64,000 nt of DNA, from NCBI GenBank assembly GCA_947168885.1, contig CAMVNQ010000002.1, positions 248,001 through 312,000 of the forward strand. The letters are read 5' to 3'. The position numbers were made by a program, and so were the translations under genes. Under the pieces are notes generated by a model that made no database searches, was not told where the DNA came from, and saw only the letters and a list, made by a program, of their open reading frames with translations. This stretch comes from an uncultured Clostridia bacterium (lineage in GTDB: Bacteria; Bacillota; Clostridia; Oscillospirales; Ruminococcaceae). Shown here in pieces: positions 62,168 to 64,000 of the stretch; position 1 is the first letter of the stretch; each line of letters begins with the position of its first letter.

Positions 62168-64000
62168 TCATTCATTCGTCACAAGCTGTGTATAGACTCC
62201 GCCTTTTGCATAAAGCTCATCGTGAGTTCCGCGCTCGACTGCCTCGCCGTGGTCGAGAACGATTATCTCGTCGCATTCACGCACTGTAGAAAGCCTGTGT
62301 GCGATAACTATACAGGTCATACCTCTGTCAGCGACAGCCTTGACAAGTTCGTACTCTGTTTTTGCATCGAGAGCGGACGTTGCTTCGTCCATTATTATTA
62401 TCGACGGATCCTGTGCAAGCACGCGTGCTATTTCAAGACGTTGACGCTGACCGCCGGAAAGATCCTTTCCGCCCTCGGTTATCATGCCCTGATAGCCGCC
62501 TTCACGCTGCATTATATCATCGTGGATCTGAGCATCACGGGCTGCGAGTATCATCTCAAAATCCTCGATCGAGTTATCCCACATTTTTATATTGTTTGCG
62601 ATAGTATCTTCAAAAAGAATTATATCCTGATCCACGACCGCTACCGAACCGGTAAATACCGATCTGTCGATCTCGTCTATCTTCCTACCGTCGAACAGTA
62701 TCTCACCGCTCCAAGGCTTATACAGTCCGGAAATAAGCTTTGAAAGCGTCGATTTGCCGCAGCCCGAGGCTCCGACAAAAGCGACCTTGCTTCCTCGCCT
62801 GACTTTCATCGAAAAATCCTTTATAAGCGGCTCGGCAAGTCTCGAATATCCGAACGTAACGTTTTTAAGTTCAAGCTCACCCTTAAGCTTGGAATAATCC
62901 TTGTCCTCTTCGGGAGCAGCGTCTGAGAAATACTCGTCGTCGCGGTACTGCATAACATCTTCGACGCATTCCATCTGTGTGCGCATCTCCTGTATCGTCT
63001 GTCCCGCGCTTATCATAGTCATAGCGGGATCCATGAAAGAACTCAGGAAACTCTGGAAAGAGATAGCCAGGCCAAGCGTGAATTCACCGTTCATTACAAG
63101 AAAGACTCCAAGAATGAGCACGGAGTATTCTGCTATCTCTGAAATCAGAAAAGGTATCATACCGAGATATACATTAAGCTTCTCAAAACGCACTGTCTGA
63201 GCATTCAGAGCTGCCTGATAACCCGACCATTTTCCGAAATATCCCGTTTCAGCGCCGCTCGCCTTTATAGTTTCTATCATCTTTATGCCGTTGACAGTTG
63301 TCGCCGAAAGCATACCGGAATCGCGTATCTGTACACGGGTGATATTTACGCGCTTTTTCGAGATTATATCGCCCATAAAAGTGTTTATACCTATTGAAAC
63401 AACTCCGACAAGCGTGAGCAGAGGACTTATCTTCAGCATTACAACAAGGTAGAACATCATCATACCGAAGTTGAGCAGAAGCGGAGTAACGGTATGCACG
63501 ACCGTCTCTGCAATACATTCGTTCGTTTCTTTCCTCGCCTGAAGGTCTCCCGCCATTCTCTGAGTGAAGAATTCCACCGGAAGCCGTAATATCTTCCACA
63601 TGAACGTGCTGTTTCCGATAACTGCCATTTTTCCGTTGATCTTAAGCGAATATATCGAATGTACCGCGCTTATAGCTATCCTAAGTATTATTATCAGTGA
63701 GAACAGTGCAATAAACGGCATCAGAAGTTCGGTATTCTCTCCGGTCAGCAGCCGGTCAATGAAAAATTTCGTGAAGAACGGGTCGATTATACCGAAAAGA
63801 TAACCAACTACCGTTGTAAGTACGACAAAGACTACTGCCGCACCCGCACCGACAAGACGTTTCTTCACGAATTCGAACATACTTTTCTTTTTTCCGTCCG
63901 CAACAAAATTCTCACCGGGCTCAAAAAAAATGCAGACACCGGTGAATGAATTGTCGAACTCTTCTTTTGATACTCTGATGCTGCCCTGTGCCGGGTCATT
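62168..64000 (-). CDS. NHLP-type bacteriocin export ABC transporter with C39 peptidase domain (partial)
   Basis: The frame is open to the window edge; 610 codons are seen. The first visible residues (NDPAQGSIRVSKEEF, FTGVCIFFEP) are the end of a C39 double-Gly leader peptidase; its catalytic Cys and His lie mostly outside the window, except the Asp-containing NDP. The transmembrane domain follows (about visible residues 50-330), then the ATPase with GASGCGKST, LSGGQRQR and IIIMDEATSALD. It would cleave the leader and export the mature peptide with the partner subunit encoded 95 bases downstream. ATG 63880 is an internal methionine and not the start. Precursor and modification genes are expected beyond base 64000. 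Confidence 0.9.
   Translation of the reverse strand, partial: NDPAQGSIRVSKEEFDNSFTGVCIFFEPGENFVADGKKKSMFEFVKKRLVGAGAAVVFVVLTTVVGYLFGIIDPFFTKFFIDRLLTGENTELLMPFIALFSLIIILRIAISAVHSIYSLKINGKMAVIGNSTFMWKILRLPVEFFTQRMAGDLQARKETNECIAETVVHTVTPLLLNFGMMMFYLVVMLKISPLLTLVGVVSIGINTFMGDIISKKRVNITRVQIRDSGMLSATTVNGIKMIETIKASGAETGYFGKWSGYQAALNAQTVRFEKLNVYLGMIPFLISEIAEYSVLILGVFLVMNGEFTLGLAISFQSFLSSFMDPAMTMISAGQTIQEMRTQMECVEDVMQYRDDEYFSDAAPEEDKDYSKLKGELELKNVTFGYSRLAEPLIKDFSMKVRRGSKVAFVGASGCGKSTLSKLISGLYKPWSGEILFDGRKIDEIDRSVFTGSVAVVDQDIILFEDTIANNIKMWDNSIEDFEMILAARDAQIHDDIMQREGGYQGMITEGGKDLSGGQRQRLEIARVLAQDPSIIIMDEATSALDAKTEYELVKAVADRGMTCIVIAHRLSTVRECDEIIVLDHGEAVERGTHDELYAKGGVYTQLVTNE

Noticed and set aside
62168-63880. 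Treating ATG 63880 as the start of the exporter gene
   Set aside because: The frame stays open to the window edge and the upstream residues match the end of a C39 peptidase domain, so the gene is partial.

Overview
The window reads as chromosome of an endospore-forming, Gram-positive Clostridia member, most likely Oscillospiraceae/Ruminococcus-like. The basis is spoIIE and sigG, IreB, SAM-I and cobalamin riboswitches, an ECF transporter, LPXTG-like surface proteins, a two-subunit-type fumarase and medium GC. No phage, insertion sequence or CRISPR array is visible. The family-level placement is inference. Many genes have a textbook TTGACA-17-TATAAT promoter, which makes the transcription units easy to read.

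Layout. 1-7679: housekeeping run (5-formyl-THF cyclo-ligase end, mltG, U32 peptidase, cysteine hydrolase, rsmA) followed by spoIIE behind a promoter with Spo0A-type spacing. 7763-9694: two coupled genes for a Gly-Ser-Phe-rich repeat protein and a glycosyltransferase-like protein. 9709-14277: ireB, a long DivIVA-like coiled-coil protein coupled to an orphan fumarase beta subunit, a SigH-like sigma factor and a zinc-ribbon protein. 14300-18780 (minus): lipoprotein, DUF6847-like protein, a tRNA operon (Val-Asp-Phe-Gly) and a secreted SH3/beta-lactamase-fold protein. 18968-25175: cobalamin riboswitch operon with two DUF4430 (transcobalamin-like) surface proteins and an ECF transporter (T, fused A-A, S), interrupted by a MITE-like inverted-repeat element. 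25174-38075: redox MarR unit, recD2 with a small membrane ORF in front, HAD, GNAT, a GNAT-M20 fusion, ychF, NERD protein, a candidate small RNA, aminotransferase, trpS and a phosphoesterase. 38097-41711 (minus): metK under a SAM-I riboswitch, then an HD / CmpB-like / membrane protein operon. 41832-48080: cysK, carboxylesterase, a 59-aa protein with a degenerate GGDEF sensor, an unknown protein and a YfcE-type phosphoesterase.

48217-56823 is the most unusual region: one promoter, eight codirectional genes, one terminator. It encodes a DivIVA-like protein, a sensory-type [FeFe]-hydrogenase homologue, a zinc-ribbon/LRR protein, a Ser/Thr kinase with C-terminal zinc ribbon, a vWA protein, a PP2C phosphatase and two unknown proteins. 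Kinase, vWA and PP2C together look like a TerY-P phosphosignalling triad. The hydrogenase-like protein would supply a redox or H2 input.

56830-64000 (minus): sigG, a dCache chemoreceptor, and a pair of NHLP-type bacteriocin-export ABC transporters. The upstream transporter is cut by the window edge inside its C39 peptidase domain, so a RiPP-type cluster probably continues to the right.
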